NCBI GenBank assembly: GCA_036873755.1
Contig: JAVTVY010039232.1
Span: forward strand, 1-64,000
DNA: 64,000 nucleotides
Origin: Hanleya hanleyi
Lineage: Eukaryota > Mollusca > Polyplacophora > Lepidopleurida > Hanleyidae
Reading direction: 5' to 3'
Part shown: positions 54,101-63,063 of the stretch, one piece after another
Layout of the letters: each line of letters starts with the position of its first letter
Numbering within the stretch: position 1 is the stretch's first letter
Position numbers and translations under genes: made by a program
Notes under the pieces: generated by a model
The model's database searches: none
Told to the model about the DNA's origin: nothing
The model's input: only the letters and a program-made list of their open reading frames with translations

Positions 54101-57100
54101 GCAAAACTATCACAGAATGGGCCACATTCAGGGAAGAACACACACGCACACACCCATTCTAAATCAGGGCCCACAGTGTTCCTCACCTTCTGAACCAAGT
54201 AGACACTGGTTGCCCTTTTGGAGGCCACCTTATCCAAAGCTGTGGCTTCATGAAGGAAATAACTCACATCAGCGATATGTACACCCACTTCATACAACCC
54301 TGGACAATGTATGGAACAACTGACAGGATCAGGGTCAATTCATCATTCAATAAAAACGCATACAGTTGTAGTCAGGCTCAGTGATCGTAGGGGATTCTAA
54401 CTATCTAAGTTACTGATTTCATTTCAACACTATGTATATTGATTTAATCTTATTGTTTGGAATGTGTGACATATGAGAAGTAACGAGACCTTGTATGAAT
54501 ATATGACAGGGAATAATGCCAAAATATTACAAACTTATTTCATCAAGGTAAAACTTAAAACAGCAAAGGTTTTTCTTTCAAACAGATTAATCATAATAGT
54601 TGCAGTCAGTGTATTTCCTTCCAATATTTGTTGGGTGTTTGACATACAGATATGAATACAGACCATTCCCAAGATCTTCACAGGACAGGGCATCATCCAG
54701 ATCACGGGCTGTAGCGGGGTCGATGGTAAATATACAGTGCTGTCTGAAGTCCTTTCTCGTGTTTAATTCCTCGGCGGGAATATGCCAGGGTGATTCCTTA
54801 GGAAGAGAACTGAGGGCCTGAAATTGTAAGCATCTCACAGTAGTACATGTATCATTATATCATCACATTCAGGAAGAATTGGATTAGAACTTGCAAAAAA
54901 AACCACGAGATTGATCTAATCAAAACCCCTCGGCTTTCCCCAAGTGATTGAGACCATGTGTAGTGTGAATTTGGGAAGAGATAGTTCTATGTGGGATGAT
55001 CAAGATATACCGGTAGTTAATTACATTCAGGCATATAGGACAGAAATAGAAAAATTATATATCTGTAAAGGGGCATAATAACTCTGTAAAATATGGGTCG
55101 AGGGGAGCCACTTTCGATAGGCGTCTGACTTAGCACTCTGTAAAATAAGCACCAAGACGAATAAGCTGTACCGAACAAGGATCTGCAGATATAACTTGTA
55201 CATTCTGCTATAGATAACAAAATCGGACATTATTACATCCGAAAGGGGCATAACTCCATAAGCCGAGGCGAGTAATCCTTTGTTGGCTTGTAGAATACAG
55301 CATTATGAATAAGTTTCCATAATATAGTAGCTATACCGAACACAATTCCGCAGATATAGTTGGTTAAATTCAGGCATATAGGACAGAAATAGAAATTAAT
55401 ATATCTGTAAAGGGGCAGAACTCTGTAAAATATGGGCCGAGGGGAACCACTTTCGATAGGCGCCTGACTTACCACTAGATAAATAAGTGTTGAAAATTTG
55501 GTGGTTGTGTCTCTAGCGGTTTTGCCTAAAATGCGGAAATGGAAAGACGGGCGGACGTACATGGTGACAACAATACCCCCGAGGCCAAAATGACCAAGGG
55601 GTAAAAAAAAAACTGATAGAGACCACATGAACAAAAATGCCATGACCAGACCACCATATCTCATGTCTCAAGACAATCACATTAACAGAACTGAAGTTTT
55701 TGGGGAAAACATTATATTATTACAATCTTAAAAATATTCTAATGCTGTATGTGGTATGATTCAATTGAGGTTGATGAATCTAAGACTTGTAATTTCCATA
55801 CATACTGTAACATAGAAGAGGTTGAGATTGATTCATGATATGAGCCGATCAACATTTACATTGTAATTCAGTTATCTAATATAAATGATTGCTTCATATG
55901 TGTCACCTCAAATCTCTGGGGGATCTGGAGTTTGTGAATTTCCAGTACTTCAGTCATATGTTAAATGAACAATATCCCTTCCACTAAAACACAGAGTTAT
56001 TCTATCACATTCTCCCATCATGTCCATTGTCAAAGTCATAACTTCCTGGTGTTAGTTTAACAGCTTGTGATTGATTTCCCCATGTTACCTGACTCCGTCT
56101 CTCTGCTCATGGTAATTGGGGCCTATTCGTCATGTAAAAACACTACCTTGTTATAAACCTGGAAAAGCTACCCGACAACTATGTTCCCGGTTTGAAGATC
56201 CTTACACAACGAACTTCCCGTAATTGGAACTATCATATGTTACCAAACAGCCAATGATATCAGTTCTAACAAGACAACGTCTAACATTTTCTCTGTCCAA
56301 TGAGTTCAGCAGTGTTAGTAACTAAGTTGCTACATGTATTCTTCTGCCATATACTTGACCCATTTTCTATCCCTGACAGACGGACATAAGTATGGACATG
56401 CATAACAACAAAAACAATATATCCCCAAGGCCAATTTTGGCTGAGGGATAAAAGTGCATACCTGCTCCGAGAATTCACTGTAGTCAATGTCATATTCTAT
56501 GAGCATTCCCTCTGTCTCTGGCTCTATCTCACCAGCCTCTCCCAGACTACGGGCTAGATTCCTGGAAGTGGATTGAATTTTGACTAAAGATTACATTTTT
56601 AGAGAGATTACCTTGTGTGGACAGGAGAAAAGTGTAAGTTATTCCCCCTGTGAATGGTGAAGACAAGATCAGTTCACAATCATATAGTATTATACACTGT
56701 ATATACTTCCAAGAACTTCAGGGTTTCATAGAAGTCACATCTTACTACCGTTAATAGGCTGTAAAATTCACTCAAAAACTCAATAGGCAAACCAAGAATC
56801 ATGGTAGACTTATGAAAAACTCAATTCTGACAAAAGTGTTGATCCTAAAGTATTGAAATACTACACATTAAGGGGGTAAAATTCTAGAAAAAACTGAATA
56901 TCGATTGGACAAAACTCAATTCAACGTGAAAAAAAATATGAATATTTTGACGTCTATGAACTCCTAAACTTGTGCTTTATACTCATTCAAATTAGTTTTA
57001 TGAAAATATGTGTTTTCTGGGAGAGATTACAGCTGTGATTATGTATGAATGGATCATATATTGTGTTTTCTGGGAGAGATTACAGCTGTGATTATGTATG

Positions 57101-57368
57101 AATGGATCATATATTGTGTTTTCTGGGAGAGATTACAGCTGTGATTATGTATGAATGGATCATATATTGTGTTTTCTGGGAGAGATTACAGCTGTGATTA
57201 TGTATGAATGGATCATATATTGTGTTTTCTGGGAGAGATTACAGCTGTGATTATGTATGAATGGATCATATATTGCATACCCATGAGCATAATTGGAGTT
57301 GTCTGGCCAGTCTGTTATACGGGCAATAAATAACGTGTTAGCATGGTCATCTGGTCTCTCCAAGAAAT
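45053..57368 (-). CDS. DIS3L2: DIS3L2 (partial): RNase II/RNB-family 3'-5' exoribonuclease, seven internal exons
   Basis: The exons, in order, are 57281-57368, 56462-56561, 54664-54817, 54187-54299, 49911-50018, 47627-47695 and 45053-45160 (740 nt). All have GT/AG borders and the phases agree at every junction. The protein covers the second cold-shock region ([15 protein letters not shown]), the linker ([13 protein letters not shown]) and the N-terminal half of the RNB domain. That half includes the magnesium-binding aspartates in [14 protein letters not shown], then [38 protein letters not shown] and [23 protein letters not shown]3L2 degrades uridylated RNAs in the cytoplasm. Residue patterns fit DIS3L2 better than DIS3, because there is no PIN domain and LPRLLCE-LCSLNP is typical. 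The 5' exons and the C-terminal RNB/S1 exons were not found. Confidence 0.9.
45426..46955 (+). mobile_element. AGGTCA-array repeat, copy 3
   Basis: It starts TATATGCCCGCCCAAAAAGG and ends GGGCATATATTGAAGCCCCT TGGGCTC. It lies in a DIS3L2 intron. The tandem units retain AGGTCAAAGGTCACTGG and similar clusters but are more diverged than copy 1. A run of ten G lies near 45841. Confidence 0.75.
47100..47412 (+). mobile_element. SINE-like repeat with ACTC-repeat tail
   Basis: The body contains GCTGCTTGCCGTAAGAGGCG followed by ACTAACTGGGGC, a string common in molluscan SINEs as I recall. The 3' end is GTTGAAAGCGACGTTAAATC, then (CACT)n at about 47388-47405. No clear tRNA head is visible in the first 60 bases. 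A related tail lies at 23344-23400. Confidence 0.55.
47627..47695 (-). CDS. DIS3L2: DIS3L2 exon f (23 codons)
   Basis: It encodes [23 protein letters not shown] between the acceptor ATTTGTAG and the donor GTATAT. It is phase 0 at both ends. E-W-F-G-R-(S/T)-x-I-R-S-C-x-K-L-S-Y-x-H-A-Q is strongly conserved in DIS3L2. The exon is small and surrounded by repeats, which makes it easy to miss. Confidence 0.9.
47937..49240. mobile_element. Dispersed repeat with AACCCCTCGGC / GGCCGAGGGGTAA ends, second copy
   Basis: It starts AACCCCTCGGCTCTGAACCC and ends TTTGGCCGAGGGGTAA. Internal tandem units carry GGGGCATAACTCTGCAAAAT and TTTCGATAGGC at about 48550, 48710, 48850 and 49015. Near the right end is a run of alternating GGACGGACGGACGTACG-type strings (49138-49185). 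It is intronic to DIS3L2. Confidence 0.65.
49353..49708 (+). repeat. Minisatellite, about 21-bp unit CACTCAGCAATTTCAGACA
   Basis: About 16 degenerate tandem copies of a unit like CACTCAGCAATTTCAGACAC. It gives a 121-codon open frame of RH(S/L)-NF repeats that I regard as a by-product. It lies in a DIS3L2 intron, between exons e and f. Confidence 0.8.
49911..50018 (-). CDS. DIS3L2: DIS3L2 exon e (36 codons)
   Basis: The acceptor TTCCCCAG precedes [20 protein letters not shown], followed by [16 protein letters not shown] and the donor GTACGT. It is phase 0 at both ends. It is the RNB core segment just downstream of the catalytic aspartate cluster and joins directly to [10 protein letters not shown] of exon d. 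Confidence 0.95.
50247..53200. mobile_element. 2.95-kb TIR element carrying a 160-bp tandem array
   Basis: The left end reads ACCCTTACCGAAAAAATATG CAAGG and the right end is its inverted complement with CGGTAAGGGT at 53191-53200. TA is present at both edges (TA-CCCTTACCG ... CGGTAAGGG-TA), suggesting a TA target. The left subterminal region (50260-50560) is rich in ATGCAAG and the right part is an array rich in CTTGCAT, so the two arms are complementary in motif. No transposase is visible. It sits in a DIS3L2 intron, upstream of exon e. The middle (50690-52060) holds AT-rich DNA of unknown origin with a TGACGTCA site near 50810. Confidence 0.65.
52068..53050 (+). repeat. Tandem array, seven units of about 140-164 bp
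   Basis: Unit starts (CGGTATNCTTGCATC) are at 52068, 52232, 52391, 52551, 52691, 52851 and 52998. Each unit has several TCCTTGCAT and ATGCAAGGA words in opposite orientation, so single strands could fold. Open frames across it (for example 52195-52530) are repeat by-products. Unit lengths vary by 20-base indels. Confidence 0.85.
53740..53960. repeat. Diverged end of the TACGGTAATTTCCC-family element
   Basis: GGGGAAATCCCCTAATTATT followed by CGCGATGCAGAGATGAACTC parallels the first 130 bases of the element at 3658. It includes the TTACTTTCGAATTATT and ACAAATCTGCGTCCATAATA-type strings. Only the left part is present. It is intronic to DIS3L2. Confidence 0.5.
54187..54299 (-). CDS. DIS3L2: DIS3L2 exon d (RNB core)
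   Basis: The acceptor CATTGTCCAG precedes (G)[20 protein letters not shown], followed by [17 protein letters not shown] and the donor GTGAGG. The first two bases complete a glycine codon started in exon c. It ends in phase 0. HIADVSYF and RATSVYL are RNB signatures. Confidence 0.95.
54664..54817 (-). CDS. DIS3L2: DIS3L2 exon c (catalytic aspartates)
   Basis: The acceptor ACAATTTCAG precedes [30 protein letters not shown] and [21 protein letters not shown]. The donor is GTCTGT, a weak but phase-consistent choice, since the next exon supplies the remaining two bases of Gly. The D-P-x-x-x-x-D-x-D-D cluster that binds catalytic magnesium in RNB nucleases is complete. Confidence 0.93.
54924..55610. 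mobile_element. Dispersed repeat with AACCCCTCGGC / GACCAAGGGGTAA ends, third copy
   Basis: It matches 43847-44860 closely but has two rather than three internal units (GGGGCATAA at about 55071 and GGGGCAGAAC at about 55410). A complete copy near this size is a likely recent mobile unit. It is intronic to DIS3L2, between exons b and c. Confidence 0.65.
56462..56561 (-). CDS. DIS3L2: DIS3L2 exon b (33 codons)
   Basis: The acceptor CCACTTCCAG precedes (G)[20 protein letters not shown], followed by [13 protein letters not shown] and the donor [19 protein letters not shown] is a hallmark of DIS3-family proteins just before RNB. It starts by completing a glycine codon and ends in phase 0. Confidence 0.95.
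57010..57275. repeat. 53-bp tandem repeat, five near-identical copies
   Basis: The unit GTGTTTTCTGGGAGAGATTA plus CAGCTGTGATTATGTATGAA TGGATCATATATT starts at 57010, 57063, 57116, 57169 and 57222 with no visible mismatches. The array ends directly at the splice donor (GTATGC on the - strand, 57275-57280) of DIS3L2 exon a. The perfect identity suggests a recent expansion likely to vary between individuals. Confidence 0.9.
57281..57368 (-). CDS. DIS3L2: DIS3L2 exon a (first exon seen in window)
   Basis: The acceptor TTTCTCACAG precedes [20 protein letters not shown] and PDNSNYAH, with the donor GTATGC after CATGG. The exon starts in phase 1 and ends in phase 2. ANTLFI-RI-DW is typical of the second cold-shock domain. 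Upstream exons were not found up to the DIRS-B insertion and probably lie beyond it. Confidence 0.93.
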
Positions 57369-57743
57369 CTGTGAGAAATATATACAAACTCACAATGTTA
57401 CATCTCTAGAAATGGAGATCTCATGCACACAGAATATTTTTAGTCAATGGAATTTCAAACAGTTTTTGAGCCAAAATCGGCCTTGATTGTTCGAACATTA
57501 GAAGACATATTCAGTGGAAAAATAGCCTGTTCAAAAAAATAAGAGGTAACAAATTTCGATTTAGATATCATTTAGATACGACGATGTCGGCCTGACTATA
57601 TACATGTTGTTGTTGTATCACAATGCTAAAGGAGACGTAAAATTCATTTGGAAACTGCTGACAAATAGTTTTCATAAAAATACTCAGGATTGTATTCCAG
57701 TTAAGAAAACTTTTTGTTGCAAATTAAAGACATGAGGGTCACA

Positions 57744-58785
57744 AAACCCCTTCGGCTTCCCCCCAGCAATTGAGAAATATGCTGCGAATGTGCAACATAT
57801 TATGGCTATATTTATTCATCATCCAGTATTGTCCTTTTTAGAGCATATCATTGCAGATATAGCAGCAATCATTTTTTGTAGGCTTCTAGAATACAAGTAG
57901 ATAAATAAGTTTCCAAAATTTGGTAGTTGTACTTTTCAGCAGTTCTCCAGATAAACCTGATTACATTCAAGCATCCAAGATTACAACACCCGAAAAGGGG
58001 CTTAAAGTGTAACTGTGGTACTTTTGCAAGTTTACGTCATACCCAAGGTAATCTTCCAAATTACAGAATTTTTACCATTTCTTGTTTTACGACTTCAATC
58101 ATGTCAATGTTACTAATGTTATGTTATTGTAGTGCACAGCGCCACAAGCATGTCAGAACTTGTGATGTTATTATGGAACGATAAACCACGTCACAACGCA
58201 ACATTGTTACAAATCTGTTCCAGTCTCTGCATTGCTGCGATGTACCGCAGATGGTGCAGAACGCACAAAGTATGACGTTAACGTCATCTCCGACGTCAAA
58301 AGAGGCAGTGCAGATTTCTCTCCCACTGTAGAAAGCTGCATTTGAATCCTCTGCGTCAGAATATGAGTGAAATGTTGGGGGAAAACTTTACTGTGTTTTG
58401 TTATTCACATCGTTTTCGTGAATATGACATACACTTACACAAGTGCCACAGTTACACTTTAACTCCATAAAATAAGGGCAGAGACGATGAATTTGTGTAC
58501 GTTTCTAGAATATAACTAGAAAATAAGTTTCCAAAATCTGGTAGCTGTACCTAACACGGATCTGCAGATTTAACTTGTGCATTCAACTATATATACAAAA
58601 TCTTATACAAAAGAAGATTATTACATCCGCAAAGGGGCATAACTCCATAAAATTTTGGCTGAGACGACTAATTTTTTTGTAGGCATCTAGAATTCAATTG
58701 GATAAAAAGTTTCCTTATAACTTGGTAGCTGTACAAAACACAGTTAATTAGATAACTGGTTACATTCAAGCCAATATCACAAAAA
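57744..58785. mobile_element. Dispersed repeat (AACCCCTTCGGC start), interrupted and truncated
   Basis: It starts AACCCCTTCGGCTTCCCCCC and contains GGGGC(A/T)TAACTCC units at about 57997/58463 and 58636. It is interrupted by the 453-bp TTAA element (58006-58458). It loses its right end at the DIRS-B terminus near 58786, giving three nested insertion events. Confidence 0.6.
58006..58458. mobile_element. 453-bp MITE with TTAA target and TIR AGTGTAACTGTGG
   Basis: TTAA at 58002-58005 and 58459-58462 brackets inverted ends AGTGTAACTGTGGTACTT and AAGTGCCACAGTTACACT. The flanks join to GGGGC-TTAA-CTCCATAA, matching the intact repeat word GGGGCATAACTCCATAA elsewhere, so the empty site is reconstructible. 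TTAA targets are characteristic of piggyBac-type transposases. It has no coding capacity. Confidence 0.7.
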
Positions 58786-59070
58786 TTAAACATTTATAAA
58801 CAATGTTTCTATTTGTTACTAAATCAAACCTGCTTTAATTTCAATGCCTTAATCTCCATTAAGCTACACAATTCAAACGTAGAAAACGGAAGTAAAACTA
58901 AAAGTTAACTCCCCTAGGAGAGAGTTGTCCGCCCCTAGGAGAGCTATCCCAGTGTGGTTACTATAAAAGGCACTGCAAGACTCATTCCAATCCTCTTTCT
59001 CATTGTAACAAACCGAGACCAGTAGTGAACAAGGCCGCGGTACGAGGGGACGGAAGGGAGGGACAATTAA

Positions 59071-59165
59071 ATTAAAGCAGGTTTGATTTAGTAACAAATA
59101 GAAACATTGTTCATAAATGTTTAATATTTGATTCCTAAATCTTAAACCTGCTTTAATTTCAATGC
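59071..59165 (-). repeat. DIRS-B internal complementary region
   Basis: 59071-59133 is the inverted complement of the outer end at about 58787-58845 (TTTGTTACTAAATCAAACCT region). 59134-59165 should match the upstream outer end outside the window, as the equivalent part does in DIRS-C. Confidence 0.75.
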
Positions 59166-59926
59166 CTCAGTACCAACATACGGAGATGGGAAACCTCGGT
59201 CTTGTAGTAGTTCCAAAAGCAGGCTAAGTAACCGCTGGGATGACACAGACATGGGCATAAGCATGAGACATCAACAATCAACAAGTGAAACCCTGGTCAA
59301 AGACGTAAAAGGTTAAAATGTGGATATGATACAGATGTACTTATCTTGAGAGTCTACATCCATGTAGCTGTGCTCGTGGTGTGGTATGCAAACTCTACCA
59401 AGATGTCAGAATCCTCTACCACTAGGGCCGCTAGGTCTTCTTGGTAGGCAATTGTATGTCACGTGGGGCTAGAGCCTCGGTTGGATCATACATGCAGGTA
59501 CTTGGCTGTACCTATAAGTTCGGGTGAAGCATAAACTGTCCGGGCTTAGAGGACGCCAAGCCACACCATTCTCAGTCCACAATCGTCTTACGTCCAACTT
59601 GTCTTGTGAGTTGAGCGTAGGTGACGCAGCTGAGATCATCCAGAAGGAAGTCAGAATCAACCTGAAAGACACAAGCAAAACCGCAGTTAAGGTAAAGATT
59701 ACACTCACCATAGTGTCAGGCATCTTAGAATGATGATTTAGTGTCAGGCATCTTAGATTGATGATTAGAGGGTCCAAGGTCGTCCATCTGACTTATTTCT
59801 TCCTTCATATATGATCAAGTTGAATGTGGACCAATGATATAATTGAGAAACGAGATGAGATGATACAGCAAGTTGCAGATTTGCTGCGATGATACAAAAT
59901 GCCGCCCCCCCCCCTTTTTTGAAAAA

Positions 59927-62728
59927 TTACTTGACCACGTGCTGGGCAGCTATGAGCGGCCCAAGCGTGGTCATCCTATCTGACTGGACTGACATATCTC
60001 TCAGATAGAAATTGGTGAACGTGGAGTTCGCCGTCCAGGCACAAGACTGGACAATGTCAAGGAGGGACAGGTTCTTCCATAAAGGCCATGACGTGGCAAT
60101 GGCGCGAATCTCATGAGAAGAAGCAGTAGACAACAGAGGGGGAGCGTCAATGGCCAATTGATAAGACCATTTAATGGTTTTCTTCAACCACGCGGCAATG
60201 GTATTTTTAGTAATGTCATGCAAAGCCGACGGGCGAAGAGACAGAAATAACAGGCGCCGAGAGCCGCGAGCGGAATCGGTATGAGTAAGATAGTGGCGAA
60301 TGGCTCGAACAGGGCATAACAGAAGGTCGTCCTCGAGACCATGCACGAAGTCTGACAACGCAGGAATGGAGTACGAACGTTGAGCGCACGGACCTGAACG
60401 AACAGACTCATTTTTGGCGATAAACTCCGGAATGGGCCAAAAAGAAATGCGAGACCAATCCGCCGTCCAGGTCATAGAAGATCTTTCAAGAGCATGAAGT
60501 TCAGACACTCTAGACGCTAAAGCAAACGCCGCCAAAAAGGCAGTCTTATAAGACACAGCTTTTATAGAAGCGGATTCTAAGGGTTCAAAGGGCGGACGAA
60601 TCAGAGCACACAGAACCACACCGATATCCCATTTCGGTAACAGTTGGCGAGTACGGCGGGGCTGTAACGCGAAGGCGCGAATGAGCGCAGAGATATTATC
60701 GTTTAGACTAATGTCTGTACCGGGGGAAAGACGTAACACCCTAGCCAGAGCAGATCGATACCCTTCAATGGTGCTGATTTGAAACTTCTTATCACGATGA
60801 AGATGAAGGAGGAAGTCAGCTACTAGGGAAATAGAGGCAGAGTCGGGATCGGCATCATGTTCTCGGCACCAGGAGACGAAATAGGCCCATTTCACCTGAT
60901 AGAGCTGCGATGTGGAAGATCGATTGGCTGAAACCATCGTTCGTGCAACCTCAGCTGAAAATCCTTGGACTGCGAGTGCATTCTGGATAGTCTGCAAACG
61001 TGTAGGTTGAGCCACCGTGGGTTGTGATGAAGAATCCCGTGCGGTTGACGTAACAGGCTGGGCCAAACTGGAAGACAACGAGGCGGAGCAGTGAGAAGCG
61101 GAACCAGAACCGGAAACCACTGACGACGAGGCCACCACGGCACTACGAGCAGAATGATGCAGTCGTGACGAGAAATCTTTTGAAGCACTTCCAGAATCAG
61201 GGCCATCGGTGGGTAGGCATAAGCTAGGAAGTTGTCCCAGTTGATAGACAGGGCGTCGATGGCGAAGGCTTGAGGATCCAGAATCGGACTGACGAAAAGG
61301 GCCAACTGGGCGTTGTTCCTCGTAGCAAACAGATCGATCAGGGGAGACTCCCAGATGGTGGAGATCTGCTGGAACACCTCCGGATGAAGTTGCCACTCGG
61401 TCTGAAGAACGGTGTCTGGACGAGACAGGCTGTCCGCTAAGACATTGAGCCGACCCGGGACATGGCGAGCGTGGAGATGACAATGATGAATGAGAGCCCA
61501 ATCGTACAGATCCCATACCAGACGAAACATTGATAGCGATCGGGTGGTACCCAACTTGTTGATGTGCGCAATGACCGTGGAGTTGTCCGTCGCGATGAGA
61601 AGAGACGAGTTCATGAGACGTTGACTCCAATGTTGAACCACTAGGATGACTGCCTTCATCTCCAGAAGGTTGATGTGAAGACTGGCATCCAACGTTGACC
61701 ATCTGCCGGATACCTCCAAATCGTCCAGATGGGCCCCCCAACCGGTCTCGGAAGCATCGGTGTAAAGATGATGAATCGGGGCCGGAAACCGGAATGGAAC
61801 ACCCTGCATGACGTTGTGCCGGGACTGCCACCAAATCAGATGTGGATGTAGAGACGTCAATACCGGCACCGCTGGGTTGATGGAAGGTGTCTGTAGGTAA
61901 GGATACAGATAATACTGCAGAGGACGAACCTGTAGACGGCCGTAATGAGTTAGGTCCTGTGTGGAAGTAAGTAAACCTACCAAACTTTGCCACTGTTGAC
62001 GTGTCCGTGACGTTGATGACAAAAACTTTCGAGTCAGCAGCTGAATTTTGTCCCAACGATCCTCCGGAGGGTATACCAGTTGATGATAAGTATCGAATAC
62101 TGCTCCGATGTATCGGCGAACTTGAGCCGGGACCAACTCTGACTTGAGAGGATGAGGGACGAATCCTAGATGACGTAACACCAGCAGCGTGAACTGGACT
62201 TGCGCGTTGAGACGGGACTCGTCCGCCGCCCATAGGAGGATGTCGTCGATATAACCCTCGATTTGAATACCTCGCAGGTGTAGAAATGCCATAACCGGAG
62301 AGGTAATCCGGGTAAACAACCAAGGGGCGATGTTGACTCCGAATGGGAGGACCTGCCATTCGAAGCGACGTTCGTTGATAGCGAAGCGGAGGTAACGACG
62401 ATGATGTGGATGAATTGGGATATGAAGATACGCGTCCTGCAGATCGACTGAGGCCAACCAATCCCGATGATGTATGCGGGCCCGAATCGATGAAACAGTA
62501 GGCATCTTGAAATGAGGAGGGGTGATGAGATGAAACTTGTTTAACACCTTTAGGTCGATCACCATCCGCATCTGGAGCGGTACCAGAAACACGTGGCTGT
62601 AAAAACCTAAACTGACCTCTGTCCGAGGTAACTCCCTGACAGCTCCCTTGTCGATGAGCGTGGTGACCGATGACAGAAGAGTCTGCAAATGACCTGCGGA
62701 AACTGGCAGGCGGGATGGGCGTGGCCAA
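59927..62728 (-). CDS. DIRS-B tyrosine recombinase frame (YR domain about 59927-61000)
   Basis: This 933-codon frame is open across the whole RT region in another phase. The C-terminal third is a tyrosine recombinase. It has an N-terminal helical part (GFSAEVARTMVSANRSSTSQ). The catalytic Arg is at about residue 740 in [10 protein letters not shown]. The H-x-x-R box at about 872-875 is in SSHEIRAIATSWPLW, and the Tyr is in TNFYLRDMS. All catalytic residues are present. The N-terminal 580 codons are Ser/Arg/Pro-rich and probably reflect the overlapped RT. The true start is unknown. It is closely related to the remnant at 35548-36337. Confidence 0.87.
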   Translation of the reverse strand: MATPIPPASFRRSFADSSVIGHHAHRQGSCQGVTSDRGQFRFLQPRVSGTAPDADGDRPKGVKQVSSHHPSSFQDAYCFIDSGPHTSSGLVGLSRSAGRVSSYPNSSTSSSLPPLRYQRTSLRMAGPPIRSQHRPLVVYPDYLSGYGISTPARYSNRGLYRRHPPMGGGRVPSQRASPVHAAGVTSSRIRPSSSQVRVGPGSSSPIHRSSIRYLSSTGIPSGGSLGQNSAADSKVFVINVTDTSTVAKFGRFTYFHTGPNSLRPSTGSSSAVLSVSLPTDTFHQPSGAGIDVSTSTSDLVAVPAQRHAGCSIPVSGPDSSSLHRCFRDRLGGPSGRFGGIRQMVNVGCQSSHQPSGDEGSHPSGSTLESTSHELVSSHRDGQLHGHCAHQQVGYHPIAINVSSGMGSVRLGSHSSLSSPRSPCPGSAQCLSGQPVSSRHRSSDRVATSSGGVPADLHHLGVSPDRSVCYEEQRPVGPFRQSDSGSSSLRHRRPVYQLGQLPSLCLPTDGPDSGSASKDFSSRLHHSARSAVVASSSVVSGSGSASHCSASLSSSLAQPVTSTARDSSSQPTVAQPTRLQTIQNALAVQGFSAEVARTMVSANRSSTSQLYQVKWAYFVSWCREHDADPDSASISLVADFLLHLHRDKKFQISTIEGYRSALARVLRLSPGTDISLNDNISALIRAFALQPRRTRQLLPKWDIGVVLCALIRPPFEPLESASIKAVSYKTAFLAAFALASRVSELHALERSSMTWTADWSRISFWPIPEFIAKNESVRSGPCAQRSYSIPALSDFVHGLEDDLLLCPVRAIRHYLTHTDSARGSRRLLFLSLRPSALHDITKNTIAAWLKKTIKWSYQLAIDAPPLLSTASSHEIRAIATSWPLWKNLSLLDIVQSCAWTANSTFTNFYLRDMSVQSDRMTTLGPLIAAQHVVK

Positions 62729-63063
62729 GCGATGAGTTTAGGAAGTGAATGAAAACTGAATAGGAAGCCCTTCTTCAAAACTCTTAAAATCCAGGCGTCG
62801 TCCGTGATGAGTCGCCAATTTTCGGCAAAGTGTTGTAGACGGCCGCCCACGACATGATGACTGAATGACCGGAAAGCAGGTAGATGAAAAACTTCGGCTT
62901 GATCGGACACGGAAATCTGATAGTCATTTGTTGGAATGTCCACCCCGCTTGGAAGATTTCCCACGAAAGGAACGGCGACCCCGGCCTCGAGGAGGTTTGT
63001 CGATGCCACGAAAATTTCCCCGAGCGCCCCCATCTTGTTGAGTGGTAGAGGACTTACGACCAC
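60892..63063 (-). CDS. DIRS-B reverse transcriptase / RNase H
   Basis: The 723-codon frame overlaps gag upstream and the recombinase frame throughout. RT motifs include [20 protein letters not shown] and Y-I-D-D at about residues 271-274. RNase H has LYTDASETGWGAHL, NLLEMKAV, LIATDNSTV and VLADSLSR, so all four acidic residues are present. The DIRS-specific tail has IDLFATRNNAQL and VVPWWPRRQWFPVL. Compared with DIRS-A, four residues are missing just after SHVFLVP (LQMRMVIDLK instead of [10 protein letters not shown]), an in-frame deletion in the fingers that could weaken activity. It starts from an internal frame; the functional start is not clear. Confidence 0.88.
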   Translation of the reverse strand: MVVSPLPLNKMGALGEIFVASTNLLEAGVAVPFVGNLPSGVDIPTNDYQISVSDQAEVFHLPAFRSFSHHVVGGRLQHFAENWRLITDDAWILRVLKKGFLFSFHSLPKLIAWPRPSRLPVSAGHLQTLLSSVTTLIDKGAVRELPRTEVSLGFYSHVFLVPLQMRMVIDLKVLNKFHLITPPHFKMPTVSSIRARIHHRDWLASVDLQDAYLHIPIHPHHRRYLRFAINERRFEWQVLPFGVNIAPWLFTRITSPVMAFLHLRGIQIEGYIDDILLWAADESRLNAQVQFTLLVLRHLGFVPHPLKSELVPAQVRRYIGAVFDTYHQLVYPPEDRWDKIQLLTRKFLSSTSRTRQQWQSLVGLLTSTQDLTHYGRLQVRPLQYYLYPYLQTPSINPAVPVLTSLHPHLIWWQSRHNVMQGVPFRFPAPIHHLYTDASETGWGAHLDDLEVSGRWSTLDASLHINLLEMKAVILVVQHWSQRLMNSSLLIATDNSTVIAHINKLGTTRSLSMFRLVWDLYDWALIHHCHLHARHVPGRLNVLADSLSRPDTVLQTEWQLHPEVFQQISTIWESPLIDLFATRNNAQLALFVSPILDPQAFAIDALSINWDNFLAYAYPPMALILEVLQKISRHDCIILLVVPWWPRRQWFPVLVPLLTAPPRCLPVWPSLLRQPHGILHHNPRWLNLHVCRLSRMHSQSKDFQLRLHERWFQPIDLPHRSSIR

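Noticed and set aside
57010..57275. Regular direct repeats suggesting a CRISPR array
   Set aside because: The repeats are head-to-tail without spacers, in a eukaryotic intron.
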